NCBI RefSeq assembly: GCF_010448835.1
Contig: NZ_CP048409.1
Span: 1,178,001 to 1,242,000 of the forward strand
DNA length: 64,000 nucleotides
Reading direction: 5' to 3'
Source: Draconibacterium halophilum
Lineage (GTDB): Bacteria; Bacteroidota; Bacteroidia; Bacteroidales; Prolixibacteraceae
Within the stretch, counting starts at the first letter, position 1. Each line of letters begins with the position of its first letter. The position numbers and the translations under genes are program-made. The notes under the pieces were generated by a model. That model was not told where the DNA came from. It searched no databases and saw only the letters and a list, made by a program, of their open reading frames with translations. Positions 45,086 to 54,001 of this stretch are shown here, piece by piece.

Positions 45086-45426
45086 TCAATCAGGTATAAA
45101 TATATTAAATTTTGTACCAATATTGAATTTCGACTCCAGCTGAATATTCCCTTTATGTTTCTCAACTATTTGGTTCACGATATTCATTCCCAGACCAATT
45201 CCCGGTTTTTTGGGGTCGAGCTTATGAAATAACTCAAATATTTTGCCCTGATGATCGGGATGAATGCCAATACCGTTATCTTCTACGATGTATTTGGTAA
45301 AGCCATTTTCTTTCGCTCCTGATATATTAATTATACCGGGCCTTTCCGGATCGAGAAATTTCAGGGCATTATCAAACAGATTGGAAAATAACTGATTGAA
45401 TTGAAACTCGTCTCCATGGCAGGGGG
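45086..45426 (-). pseudogene. Detached ATPase domain of the adjacent PAS kinase
   Basis: The HATPase domain of the upstream kinase continues in another frame: GDEFQFNQLFSNLFDNALKF, YIVEDNGIGIHPDHQGKIFE and KKPGIGLGMNIVNQIVEKHK, stopping at 45086-45088. One extra C in the CCCCC run (minus strand, 45422-45426) restores the conserved LPPCHGDE junction and an intact kinase of about 440 residues. Confidence 0.85.
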
Positions 45427-46419
45427 CAAATCTGAAACATTTACAACGATATTATTTTTATTTATTTCATATCCAAAATTGTCTATAACATCTTTTATTA
45501 ATTGATTCATGTCGATATCTTTAAAAACAGATTTTTGCCGGCCTAAACGCGACAAAGCCAGTAAGCCCGTTAATAAAGCATCCATTTTATTGGTACTTGA
45601 CGTTATAAAATGCATGGCTTCGGGTATTTCCTCTTTCAGTATTGGTGAAAGCCGGGTTGTTACTGATTCTGGAATATCCGGGCTTTCCAGTAATTCCGCC
45701 AGTTCGTTTAAAGATGTTCCCAGCTCTTTATTAAATCCCTGGATATTAACTAGTGGAGATCGCAGATCGTGGGTAGTGATATACAGTATTTCCTGTAATT
45801 CTTTGGTTCTTGCTTTCAATTCTGAATTCAGGTGTTTTAAGTTTTGTTCGGCCTGCCTGCGTTGTGTAATGTCTTGAATGGAAAGTAAAATTCGTCTTTT
45901 TTTGTCTTTCTCCTGCAACAATTCTCTTGCATTAAGAAGCATTATTTTGTATCCAATTTTTTCAAACTGATGTTCAATTTCGTAATTTTCGACAAGCGAT
46001 TTCTCAGGTAGTATTTTACTAAGGAGATTTTTTAACATCGGAATATTCCATTGTTTATTCCCCAGTTCATATAAAAGTTTACCAACAGTTTCTTTTGGAG
46101 TTACCTCGAAAGTGGTGTAAAAAAATTGGCTGGCTGATACTACACGTAAATCGTCATCTAAAATCACTAATGGCTCACGTACTGTTGATATAATATTTTC
46201 AGCATATTCGCGGGCTTCCCTCGCCTGTGCTTCTTTTTCAATAAGCTCCTGTTCGCTGGCTTGCAGTTGCTGATTGCCTGCATCCAATTGCTGGTTGGCT
46301 GCCTGCAATTCTACTTTTGTTTTTTTTAACAGGATTTTATGCTGTTCCAGTTCTGAAACCTTTTTACGTAACTGGCTTAATTCATTGGCAATTTGACTCT
46401 TTTCGCTCATAGCCAACAA
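45361..46419 (-). CDS. PAS-domain histidine kinase, C-terminus frameshifted
   Basis: The intact part has an N-terminal coiled coil with four Q-rich heptads (AANQQLDAGNQQLQASEQEL), one PAS domain (about residues 75-190), a short coiled coil, and a HisKA-like phosphoacceptor domain (LYITTHDLRSPLVNIQGFNK, His about 218). The ATPase domain then breaks at LPPAMETS and continues in the frame 45086-45426. MSEKSQ at 46410 is the likelier start. The layout, small kinase plus single receiver next door, resembles bacteriophytochrome-type partner pairs, though no chromophore domain is present. CheD follows on its 5' side with an 8-base gap. Confidence 0.85.
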   Translation of the reverse strand: MLAMSEKSQIANELSQLRKKVSELEQHKILLKKTKVELQAANQQLDAGNQQLQASEQELIEKEAQAREAREYAENIISTVREPLVILDDDLRVVSASQFFYTTFEVTPKETVGKLLYELGNKQWNIPMLKNLLSKILPEKSLVENYEIEHQFEKIGYKIMLLNARELLQEKDKKRRILLSIQDITQRRQAEQNLKHLNSELKARTKELQEILYITTHDLRSPLVNIQGFNKELGTSLNELAELLESPDIPESVTTRLSPILKEEIPEAMHFITSSTNKMDALLTGLLALSRLGRQKSVFKDIDMNQLIKDVIDNFGYEINKNNIVVNVSDLPPAMETSFNSISYFPICLIMP

Positions 46420-46427
46420 TATACGTT

Positions 46428-46925
46428 TTATTTTGGTTTACTCGTAGTTTGCCACAGTGGTTTTGGTTTTGAATCGCCAACGGTGAAAAAAATGCTTCCC
46501 TTTTCAATATCAAATAAAACCGTTCTCCTTTCGAAGCCGCCAATTGCCTTGGCGCAAACATTTATGCTTTTCTCATCAAGCCATTTTTCAACCGAGTCTA
46601 TATTGCTTTTTGCAATGGTGTCGTTTGGTCTTTTTAAAACATTTGCACCGCCAATAATACAGGTTTCCAATTGGCATACTTTGCCATCATCTTTCTTCAT
46701 CAATGTCAATAATTCGTTGATGGCATTAACTGCATATTTTGTATTTTTTAAGTTCTTTCCTTCGGGGGTAGATCCAGGTAACATTACATGAGCCATTGCT
46801 CCAATTCTATTCTCAAAATCATAGGCCGTAATTACCACACACGAACCGATTGCTCCGGAATTTAGCAGAATGCCAGCATCGCCTGATTTTACTTCACCGG
46901 TATTTACGTATATCACTTCTTTCAT
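46428..46925 (-). CDS. cheD: CheD-type receptor glutamine deamidase
   Basis: A 165-residue CheD protein. The catalytic Cys is in LNSGAIGSCVVITAYDFENR and the catalytic His in GAMAHVMLPGSTPEGKNL; the Thr/Gly-rich CIIGGANVLKRPNDTIAKSN and AIGGFERRTVLFDIEKGSIF complete the fold. CheD deamidates glutamines of chemoreceptors and can bind CheC. No chemoreceptor, CheA, CheW or CheC gene is nearby, so here it may modify a neighbouring Gln-rich kinase coiled coil; that is only inference. Both this gene and the PAS kinase are read in the same direction. Confidence 0.9.
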   Translation of the reverse strand: MKEVIYVNTGEVKSGDAGILLNSGAIGSCVVITAYDFENRIGAMAHVMLPGSTPEGKNLKNTKYAVNAINELLTLMKKDDGKVCQLETCIIGGANVLKRPNDTIAKSNIDSVEKWLDEKSINVCAKAIGGFERRTVLFDIEKGSIFFTVGDSKPKPLWQTTSKPK

Positions 46926-47058
46926 TGCCTAAAAGTAGGAAGTAGAAAAATATTTCGGGTATCTTTTTTACGTTTTATTTTCCGAAAAACGGATAATATG
47001 GCGTGTATTGCTATGTTTAAAATTAAGGCGATATTTACAACCATCACTTATTCTGGAT

Positions 47059-50000
47059 TCAAAACCGATTTGCTATTATTTCCAATAATTTTTCTTTGTT
47101 AATGGGTTTAGAAATATACGCATCGCATCCTGTTTCAATGGCCTTTTCCCGGTCGCCCGATTGTGCGTAAGCTGTTTGTGCCACAATAAATACTTTTTTA
47201 TTGAATTTGCGTATTTGTTGTGTTGCTACGTAGCCGCTAATACCCGGAATTTTAATGTCCATCAGAATAATGTCGATATCCGGATTATCGCGGCTGATTT
47301 CCACTGCTTCAATCCCGGTTTTTGCAACGACGAAAGTTTTTGCATATGCTTCAAGTACTATACTTAAAAACGTAATTGTAAACTCATCATCGTCGGCAAT
47401 AAGTATTTTTAATTCTTTTTTGATTGAAAGCTGATTGTTTGAATCTGCGGTATTCTTTTCCGAAATTTCTACCTTGTTGGTATGGTAAGGAATGGTAAAA
47501 TAAAATGTAGAACCTACTCCTTTTTCGCTTTCCATCCATATCTTTCCACCCAACATATTTACATAGGCCTTGGAAATTGCGAGTCCCAAACCGGAACCTT
47601 CATAAACGTGTCTGTCTTCAATGTCAGCTTGTTCAAAACGATTGAAAATCGCATTTTGTCTATCCTTTTGAATTCCTATACCTGTATCTTTTACATAAAA
47701 TTTCAGTAGACTTTGTCCGTCACTTTCCAGTATCGAATATCCGATTTTAATACTTCCGTGAGGGGTGTATTTTATCGCATTTTTAATTAAATTAATGAGT
47801 ATTGAATTTAATTTTTCTTTGTCGGATTTAAAATTAGCGAGTTGGTCAGGAATTCTGTTCGTTATAGAAAGTTGAAGCTTCTTTTTCTTTGCTTCAGGCA
47901 AGAAGAATTCCAAAAGTTCATCCATCTGATTATTCAGGTTAATGGCCGAAATTTTAACCTTAATTTGTCCCGATTCAATTTTCGAAATATCAATAATATC
48001 GTTGATGGTACTTAACATGCGGTCGCCACTTTTCTGAATAATATCGATGAACTTCTGTTGTTCTTTTCCGGTAAGGTTGGGTTCTTTAAGAAGGCTGGTA
48101 AAACCAAGAATACCATTCATGGGTGTGCGGATTTCATGACTCATATTGGCAAGGAATGCTGATTTTAAACGGTCGCTTTCTTCTGCTTTTTCTTTGGCAT
48201 TTACCAGTTCTAATTCTGCCAGTTTCTGCTCAGCCAGGATTCTGGATTGTTTAATTGTGCTGAAACTTAGGTTTGAGATTATTCCGGCAAGCTTGGAGTA
48301 AAATCGCATGCCGGCATCTACCATTTCCTTAGTAAAACGAGGTACCTTATCGAGTGCTGCCAGGTATTCTTCCTCATTGAATCCGTGTTTTCTGGCCTGT
48401 TTGCGGAATAACTCAGTATCCTGCACTTCATCTTCATGGATGTATTGTCCTATAAACACATTTCCAACATGCTTGCTGCCAACCATAATGGGTGTAACCA
48501 TGTCCCACATATTGTTTTTGCAACGGTAAGATTTAAAAGTTCCTTCTCGCACACCTTTGGTGAGGATCGTATCACTTTCGATGCAGTTTTTCAGGGTGTC
48601 GGGATTACATCGATGAAACTTTGTGCAGATATCTTGCCAGCCAACAGCAACCAAAACTTTTCCTGATACATCAAGTACCGCACCTAACATTCCGGTGAGT
48701 TGGAAAAAATCTTCCATTAATGATTGGAGTATTTCAACATCAATAATATCAGAAAGTTCCAGGGTGTCAATATCTCCGTCTGGTTCTGTAATCGCTTTAA
48801 GCTTATTGCGGATAGTGGCTTCACTTTGCAGTAAGGCTTCCTCCGTGTTCTTTTTCTCGGTGATATTCATATTAAAACCATACCAGGTTATGCTTCCATC
48901 AGCCAATTTCTCAGGCGATGATCTGGAATAAATCCATTGGGTTGGTTTGCCGGGTAGTTGAACCCGAAACTCACAGGTGAAGTAAGTTACATGTTTTGCC
49001 GAATATTCAATTTCATTCATTACTCTTTTAGCATCTTCCGGATGAATAACCCTGGCAATGGGTTCAAAACTATCAACAACATCTTGGGGTGTACATCCAA
49101 AAATATTCTTGATACCTTCTGAGGCAATGGGAACAAAATAGCTTCCATCGGGTCTTCTGGTAAATTGAAAGATCAGATCGGGAACATTTGCCGAAAGCTT
49201 TCTAAATTCAATGTCTTTTGCTCGAATCTTCTCTTGCACAAGCTTTTGTTCCGTGATATCACGCACTGTGCTTATTGCGCCAACTATCTCACCTTTGTGG
49301 TTATAAAATGGAGCAGTAGTTTCTGAAACCCAACTTTTTTTTCCTGATTTTGATAGTTGGAACGGAAAATCAATCGCTGCAGTGGATTTCCCGTTTAATG
49401 CTTCTTCAAAAGTATGAATGACTCCAACATCTTTCAGAGAAGGGAATAAATCCAAAGGGTGTTTACCTAAAACAGCAGCGGCATTCATTCCGGTTAATTT
49501 TTCCATATGTGGATTCCAAACCCGATATCTCATTTCTGTATCGTACACAATAATACCTTCATTGGCACTGTTGATTAGTTGCTGGTTAAATTGGTTGGCT
49601 TCGTAGAGTTTCTCGGCAGTTTGAATACGTTCGGTTATGAGCTCAAAGTAGATTATTATGCCACCAATTGCCCCGTTAGCTTCAAACCAAGGGCGGCATT
49701 CCCATCTCGCCCACTCAGTCTTCCCATCATTCGTCTTATAAGAGTCTTTGTCGGAACCTAATATTTCTCCTGCCAATGCTTTTTTATGAACTTCTCTCAA
49801 TTTCTGAGGAAGATCTGGAAATACCTCATAATGGTGCTTCCCAATAATATTTTCCTTATTAATATTGTATTGGTTGAGGTAGTCTTGGCTCACATAAATA
49901 TAGTTCAGTTCTTTGTCGAGAACAGCAACAGCGCTTTTGTTGTGCTCAATAATGTAGCGCATCAAATCGCGTGAGTGAACCAATGCTGTCTCTGCCTTTT

Positions 50001-51006
50001 TTCGTTCAGTGATATCGCGTGCAATACCGTAATAAAAAGTTTTTTTGTTTTGTTTATATTTTTTGCCACTAATTTCAACAGGAATCAGGCTTCCGTCTTT
50101 TCGGATATGAGTTGTTTCGAATCGTGTATTCTGATCAAAGGGAATCTGCTCCCATAATTCAATAAATTGTTTTGTTGTATAATTCGGATCTATGGAGTTT
50201 AGTTGTGATCCAATAATTTCATTTTTAGATTTTCCCAACATATTACAGGCACCCGTATTGGTTTCAATAATAATTGTATCCTCCGACATCAGGTAAATGG
50301 CATCTGATGCAATTTCTACCAGCTCTTTATATTTTTCTTCACTTTCCAGTAATGCTTTCTCAGCATTGTTTCTTCTCAGTGAAACTGACATTAAATGCGC
50401 AAAAGATTCAAGTAATTGAATGGATGGAGACGCTTGCCCCTTCTTAAAAGCAAGTAGAGTGGTGCCATATAATTCCCCCTCAATAACATGGGCTATCGGA
50501 TACAAACGGTCAATTCCGGTCGATGCACGTATTGCCTTGTCGATAAATTGGGGAATAGCACCAAATGAAACTTTGGTAAACGTATTGTGCGTGCTAACTA
50601 TTTCGTTTATAATTAATTTATAGGTTTCATCATTAACTGGTGACGTGATTTGGGTTATCTTCTCTCCGGCAATTTTTATGATTGTTTTCAAAATACCCTC
50701 TTCTGCTTCAATATGTAGAAGTTCGAGTTCCTTTTTTTCGGAGTTATAATAACTAAATGCAGCCAGAGTTGCACCGGAGTAATTCTTTACGGTTTTAAGT
50801 AAAATATTACTTAATTCTTCAACGGCAGATTTATCTGCCGAAGGGATGGCTATTGAATTTAAAAATTCCAGAATTAAACGCTGTTGATTAGCATCCTCGT
50901 CTGAATTTTCTAATTTTTCTTTACTACTTTTTGTACTGATTAATTCGTGTTCGAGTTGCTCTATTTTCGATAATAATTCAGCTTTACTTAAATTATCATA
51001 TTTCAT
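47059..51006 (-). CDS. Hybrid histidine kinase: GAF-PAS(4)-PocR-HisKA-HATPase-REC
   Basis: A 1315-residue soluble kinase. After an N-terminal coiled coil (residues 5-60) come a GAF domain (about 60-215, LLKTVKNYSGATLAAFSYYN) and four PAS domains to about residue 690. A PocR sensory domain spans about 700-885, with Cys-rich words GWQDICTKFHRCNPDTLKNC and YRCKNNMWDMVTPIMVG. The kinase core (SHEIRTPMNGILGFTSLLKE, His about 957; NLIKNAIKYTPHGS; GSGLGLAISKAYVNMLGG) and a C-terminal receiver (ILMDIKIPGISGYVATQQIR) are close paralogues of the two hybrid kinases downstream. PocR domains are thought to bind small hydrocarbon derivatives. A conserved leader frame overlaps its start. Confidence 0.92.
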   Translation of the reverse strand: MKYDNLSKAELLSKIEQLEHELISTKSSKEKLENSDEDANQQRLILEFLNSIAIPSADKSAVEELSNILLKTVKNYSGATLAAFSYYNSEKKELELLHIEAEEGILKTIIKIAGEKITQITSPVNDETYKLIINEIVSTHNTFTKVSFGAIPQFIDKAIRASTGIDRLYPIAHVIEGELYGTTLLAFKKGQASPSIQLLESFAHLMSVSLRRNNAEKALLESEEKYKELVEIASDAIYLMSEDTIIIETNTGACNMLGKSKNEIIGSQLNSIDPNYTTKQFIELWEQIPFDQNTRFETTHIRKDGSLIPVEISGKKYKQNKKTFYYGIARDITERKKAETALVHSRDLMRYIIEHNKSAVAVLDKELNYIYVSQDYLNQYNINKENIIGKHHYEVFPDLPQKLREVHKKALAGEILGSDKDSYKTNDGKTEWARWECRPWFEANGAIGGIIIYFELITERIQTAEKLYEANQFNQQLINSANEGIIVYDTEMRYRVWNPHMEKLTGMNAAAVLGKHPLDLFPSLKDVGVIHTFEEALNGKSTAAIDFPFQLSKSGKKSWVSETTAPFYNHKGEIVGAISTVRDITEQKLVQEKIRAKDIEFRKLSANVPDLIFQFTRRPDGSYFVPIASEGIKNIFGCTPQDVVDSFEPIARVIHPEDAKRVMNEIEYSAKHVTYFTCEFRVQLPGKPTQWIYSRSSPEKLADGSITWYGFNMNITEKKNTEEALLQSEATIRNKLKAITEPDGDIDTLELSDIIDVEILQSLMEDFFQLTGMLGAVLDVSGKVLVAVGWQDICTKFHRCNPDTLKNCIESDTILTKGVREGTFKSYRCKNNMWDMVTPIMVGSKHVGNVFIGQYIHEDEVQDTELFRKQARKHGFNEEEYLAALDKVPRFTKEMVDAGMRFYSKLAGIISNLSFSTIKQSRILAEQKLAELELVNAKEKAEESDRLKSAFLANMSHEIRTPMNGILGFTSLLKEPNLTGKEQQKFIDIIQKSGDRMLSTINDIIDISKIESGQIKVKISAINLNNQMDELLEFFLPEAKKKKLQLSITNRIPDQLANFKSDKEKLNSILINLIKNAIKYTPHGSIKIGYSILESDGQSLLKFYVKDTGIGIQKDRQNAIFNRFEQADIEDRHVYEGSGLGLAISKAYVNMLGGKIWMESEKGVGSTFYFTIPYHTNKVEISEKNTADSNNQLSIKKELKILIADDDEFTITFLSIVLEAYAKTFVVAKTGIEAVEISRDNPDIDIILMDIKIPGISGYVATQQIRKFNKKVFIVAQTAYAQSGDREKAIETGCDAYISKPINKEKLLEIIANRF

Positions 51007-51100
51007 GGTAGTAAATTTGTTTGTTTATAAGGCATCGTTCGGAGCTCGCATGTGTTTTAATTATCTTGTTGAGGCTAACTAATTTACATGTACGTTTCAT
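50996..51100 (-). CDS. Putative conserved leader peptide upstream of the hybrid kinase
   Basis: A 34-codon frame beginning MKRTCKLVSLNKIIKTHASS and ending in TGA inside the first codons of the kinase gene, in another frame. It resembles the leader before the PQQ-like gene (36404-36493). The ATGs lie 94 bases upstream of each gene start in both cases. The overlap with the kinase start would let leader translation affect kinase translation. No family is known to me. Confidence 0.45.
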   Translation of the reverse strand: MKRTCKLVSLNKIIKTHASSERCLINKQIYYHEI

Positions 51101-51304
51101 AATAAAACCATTTTTGATACGTCATCTCAAACTTCCAATTCAGAAAAATACCAGTACGTAAAATTTATATGGTAAAATAGCTGCCCATTTTTAGCTTTAT
51201 AAAGTTAGTTCTTAAAATTGTTTTTCAAAATTTGCAGCTCTTGTCGTGGAGAATAGCTCAATAATAAGGTCGTAAACAAAAGAATATTGTAGGATTTAAT
51301 TGTT
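51101..51304. other. Intergenic region between the kinase leader and the cyclophilin gene
   Basis: AT-rich stretch with no gene and no clear terminator. It must hold the promoter for the kinase leader transcript, but no TAnnTTTG with good spacing was recognised. Confidence 0.35.
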
Positions 51305-52141
51305 TTACTCCCTCACTCTCACGCTATAAACCCGAAGGTCGTTAACGGGCCGGTCGAACGCTCCGGTTTGCGCAGACGCAATGGAATCTATAACATTTAA
51401 ACCTTTAATAACTTCGCCAAAAACGGTGTAGTTTTGGTCGAGGTGAGGTGTGCCGCCAAGGGTTTTGTATACTTCGCGCTGTGTGTCAGGAATACTGTAG
51501 TGTGCAAAATTCGTGTAGGATTTTGCAATAGAAATTAAACTGTCGTCGTAAAGCTTATACGTATTTCTGTCTTCTCTTTTTTCTGCGTTTACCAGCGAGT
51601 CAACCAGCGTTTTATTGGCAGGGTCTTTTCGGGAGTAGTAATCGGCCAGCCAGCCATTAATCCGTTTTTCGGCCAGAGAAAGGAGGCTGTCGTTAAATAT
51701 TTTTCCCTGCACAATGTAAAACTGTGTGCTGCTCGATGCACGCTCCGGATTGCCATCGCGTGCTGCCCCCAGTGCTCCCTTTTTATGGAATAGCTCAGGG
51801 CGAAACTCTGCATCTACTCTGTAGTTGAGTTCTCCATCGCCAAGAGTGTCGCCGGGTGCGGCATTTTTGCTGTCGATGTCACCTGCTTGTATCATAAAGT
51901 TTTCGATTACGCGGTGAAAAAGCACACTGTCGAGAATACCTTCGTTGGCAAGTTTTATAAAATTGTCGCGGTGTTTAGGTGTTTCGTTATACAATTCCAG
52001 AACGATAGTACCCCGGTCGGTCACCATTTCAATGGTAACACGCTTTTGATGTTTATTTTCTTCCGGTTTTGGTTTTGTATTACAGCTCCAAATAATAAAA
52101 GCGGAGATACAAAGCAGAATAATTTTTTGGTTGAATTGCAT
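51305..52141 (-). CDS. Cyclophilin-type peptidyl-prolyl isomerase lipoprotein
   Basis: A 278-residue lipoprotein (AFIIWSCNTKPKP) with a cyclophilin domain that speeds proline isomerisation in exported proteins. Motifs include VLFHRVIENFMIQAGD, RASSSTQFYIVQGKIFNDS and the C-terminal NYTVFGEVIKGLNVIDSIA. Between residues about 150 and 215 there is a Lys/Asp-rich helical insert (LAEKRINGWLADYYSRKDPA) absent from minimal cyclophilins and common in Bacteroidota lipoprotein versions. It stands alone. Confidence 0.92.
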   Translation of the reverse strand: MQFNQKIILLCISAFIIWSCNTKPKPEENKHQKRVTIEMVTDRGTIVLELYNETPKHRDNFIKLANEGILDSVLFHRVIENFMIQAGDIDSKNAAPGDTLGDGELNYRVDAEFRPELFHKKGALGAARDGNPERASSSTQFYIVQGKIFNDSLLSLAEKRINGWLADYYSRKDPANKTLVDSLVNAEKREDRNTYKLYDDSLISIAKSYTNFAHYSIPDTQREVYKTLGGTPHLDQNYTVFGEVIKGLNVIDSIASAQTGAFDRPVNDLRVYSVRVRE

Positions 52142-52964
52142 AACAGTTAGTTGAGTAATTTGAGTGCTAAATATACTATAAATAAGGTTTTTATTCTCCG
52201 GTTAATGGTTAAAACCTTGCAATCTTGTTGCAGCTACTTTAGTTTCTGTAACGATCATTTAATCTCAGAAGTTGGATGTTTGAAGAGCGAAGTTAAACTA
52301 GAAGATAGATACCTCTTTCTTCCAACTTTACACTTCGGTCTTCTGCCCAAAAAGTATTGCAATTATCGAATTTTATTCGATTTTATAACTATGTATCTTA
52401 AAAGCATTGTGTTTTGTTCTTTAATCTAATAATTCCCCTTGGCTTCGCCATGGGGTTGCGCTTTTTCTCCCCGTTTGAGGGGAGATGTCAGCCTTTATGG
52501 CTGACAGAGGGGTGAAATAAAGAAAATTCGAGTTTCAGCGATTTAGCTGAAATAAAGTTGGCGTAATACCCCTTGGCTTTGGCACGGGGATAGTCAACTT
52601 TAAGAATTTTCTTTATTCGAAAAGCAAAGAATAATGGCTCTTTAATAATATAAAAAGGACAAAGGCTTATCAGAATAGAAATTCTACTATAATCGCCAAT
52701 TTGATTCTAAACGTTTCAGCGATTTTTGATTTCTATTTATGGATAAAAAATACCAGAACTAGATTAAAAGGTCATATTAAAAGGTAAGCCAACTAAATTA
52801 ATGCAAAGAATAGATAAGTTAAGCAAATTGCGCGATGCTTCTTTAGGGCATTGTGATAGGTTTGAAAAGGTTTCTTTTTGAACTTCTAATAATATCTGAT
52901 GTTCTGCTTTAAAGGGTAGAATAATTTGCTGATAAATAAAATAATGCATTTAAAATAATGACCT
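52142..52964. repeat. 823-bp non-coding region with dispersed hairpin repeats
   Basis: No convincing gene. Between 52435 and 52589 several fold-back units lie close together: ccccttggc/gccatgggg (52435-52455) and its variant ccccttggc…ggcacgggg (52569-52589), ctcccc/gaggggag (52467-52484) and gtcagcc/ggctgac (52487-52505). Between them the word ttcagcgattt occurs with its partner agctgaaa. These are typical of REP/MITE-like repeats dispersed in Bacteroidota intergenic regions. A promoter for the oxidoreductase genes was not recognised. Confidence 0.6.
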
Positions 52965-53948
52965 ATGAAAGCATTACAAATAATAAAATATGGTGAACTT
53001 AAGGAAAGTTTGTCCATTAATGAAGTCGAAAAACCAACAGTAAAACCAAATGATGTTTTTGTTGAGGTTAAAGCAGCTTCGTTAAATCCTATTGACTATA
53101 AAATGGCAGAAGGGTATTTAAAAGAAATGGTGCCTTTAAACCTGCCGGGCACAATCGGTTTTGACGTGAGCGGTAAAGTTATGGAAATGGGCGCCGAGGT
53201 TAGCAATTTCGAAATTGGTGATGACGTATATTCCAGAGTACCAATGGAACAAATGGGTACAGTATCAGAATATGCTGTGGTTAATAGTGACGTAGCCGCT
53301 AAGAAACCGGCGAACAGCTCTTTTGAAGAAGCCTCGGGCTTGCCATTGGCCGGACTCACTGCCATTCAGGCGCTGGAACGCGTTGGTTTGAAAGAAAACG
53401 ACCGTGTGCTTATCCATGCAGGATCGGGAGGAGTAGGCAGTTTGGCAATTCAATATGCCAAAGTTAAAGGAGCTTTTGTTTACACTACCACCAGTACTAA
53501 AAATGTAAACTGGGTTAAGGCGCTTGGTGCCGATCGCGTGATCGATTATAAAACTGAAGACTACAAAACGATTGCAACAGATTTGGATGTTGTTTTTGAC
53601 ACATTGGGAGATACCTATACGCAGGAAGCCTTTGCGGTTATTAAAGCGGGAGGAAGAGTAGCCACGATTGCAGGTCCGCCCGACGAAGAATCTGCAAAAG
53701 GTATGGGCTTAACTGATTATAAATTGCCCGAAGAAATCTCAACCCTGATTCGAGAAAAATCGGCTACTTATAAATACACATGGATGCAACCCAATAGCGA
53801 ACAATTGGATGCACTTTCAGCCATGGTAGAAGATGGGAAGATAAAGCCGGTGGTCGATAAGGTTTATTCCCTGGATGAAGGTATTGAAGCCTATCTTTAC
53901 TTAGCAACAGGCAGAGCCAGGGGAAAAGTGATCATAACCCTTTCCTAA
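52965..53948 (+). CDS. NADP-dependent medium-chain oxidoreductase (quinone-reductase-like)
   Basis: A 327-residue zinc-free MDR-superfamily protein. The GroES-like N-terminal half has VEVKAASLNPIDYKMAEGYL and the nucleotide-binding half VLIHAGSGGVGSLAIQYAKV (the AxxGxxG fingerprint, about residues 147-166), then GGRVATIAGPP. Zinc-coordinating cysteines are absent. Such enzymes reduce quinones or alkenals with NADPH. It leads a three-gene set with an SDR-like and a second MDR gene, suggesting detoxification of reactive carbonyls; methylglyoxal synthase is elsewhere in the window. Confidence 0.88.
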   Translation: MKALQIIKYGELKESLSINEVEKPTVKPNDVFVEVKAASLNPIDYKMAEGYLKEMVPLNLPGTIGFDVSGKVMEMGAEVSNFEIGDDVYSRVPMEQMGTVSEYAVVNSDVAAKKPANSSFEEASGLPLAGLTAIQALERVGLKENDRVLIHAGSGGVGSLAIQYAKVKGAFVYTTTSTKNVNWVKALGADRVIDYKTEDYKTIATDLDVVFDTLGDTYTQEAFAVIKAGGRVATIAGPPDEESAKGMGLTDYKLPEEISTLIREKSATYKYTWMQPNSEQLDALSAMVEDGKIKPVVDKVYSLDEGIEAYLYLATGRARGKVIITLS

Positions 53949-54001
53949 ACGCTTTGTGTTGTTCTGCTGCAAAACGATTGTAACTACAAAAGAAAAATAA
54001 A

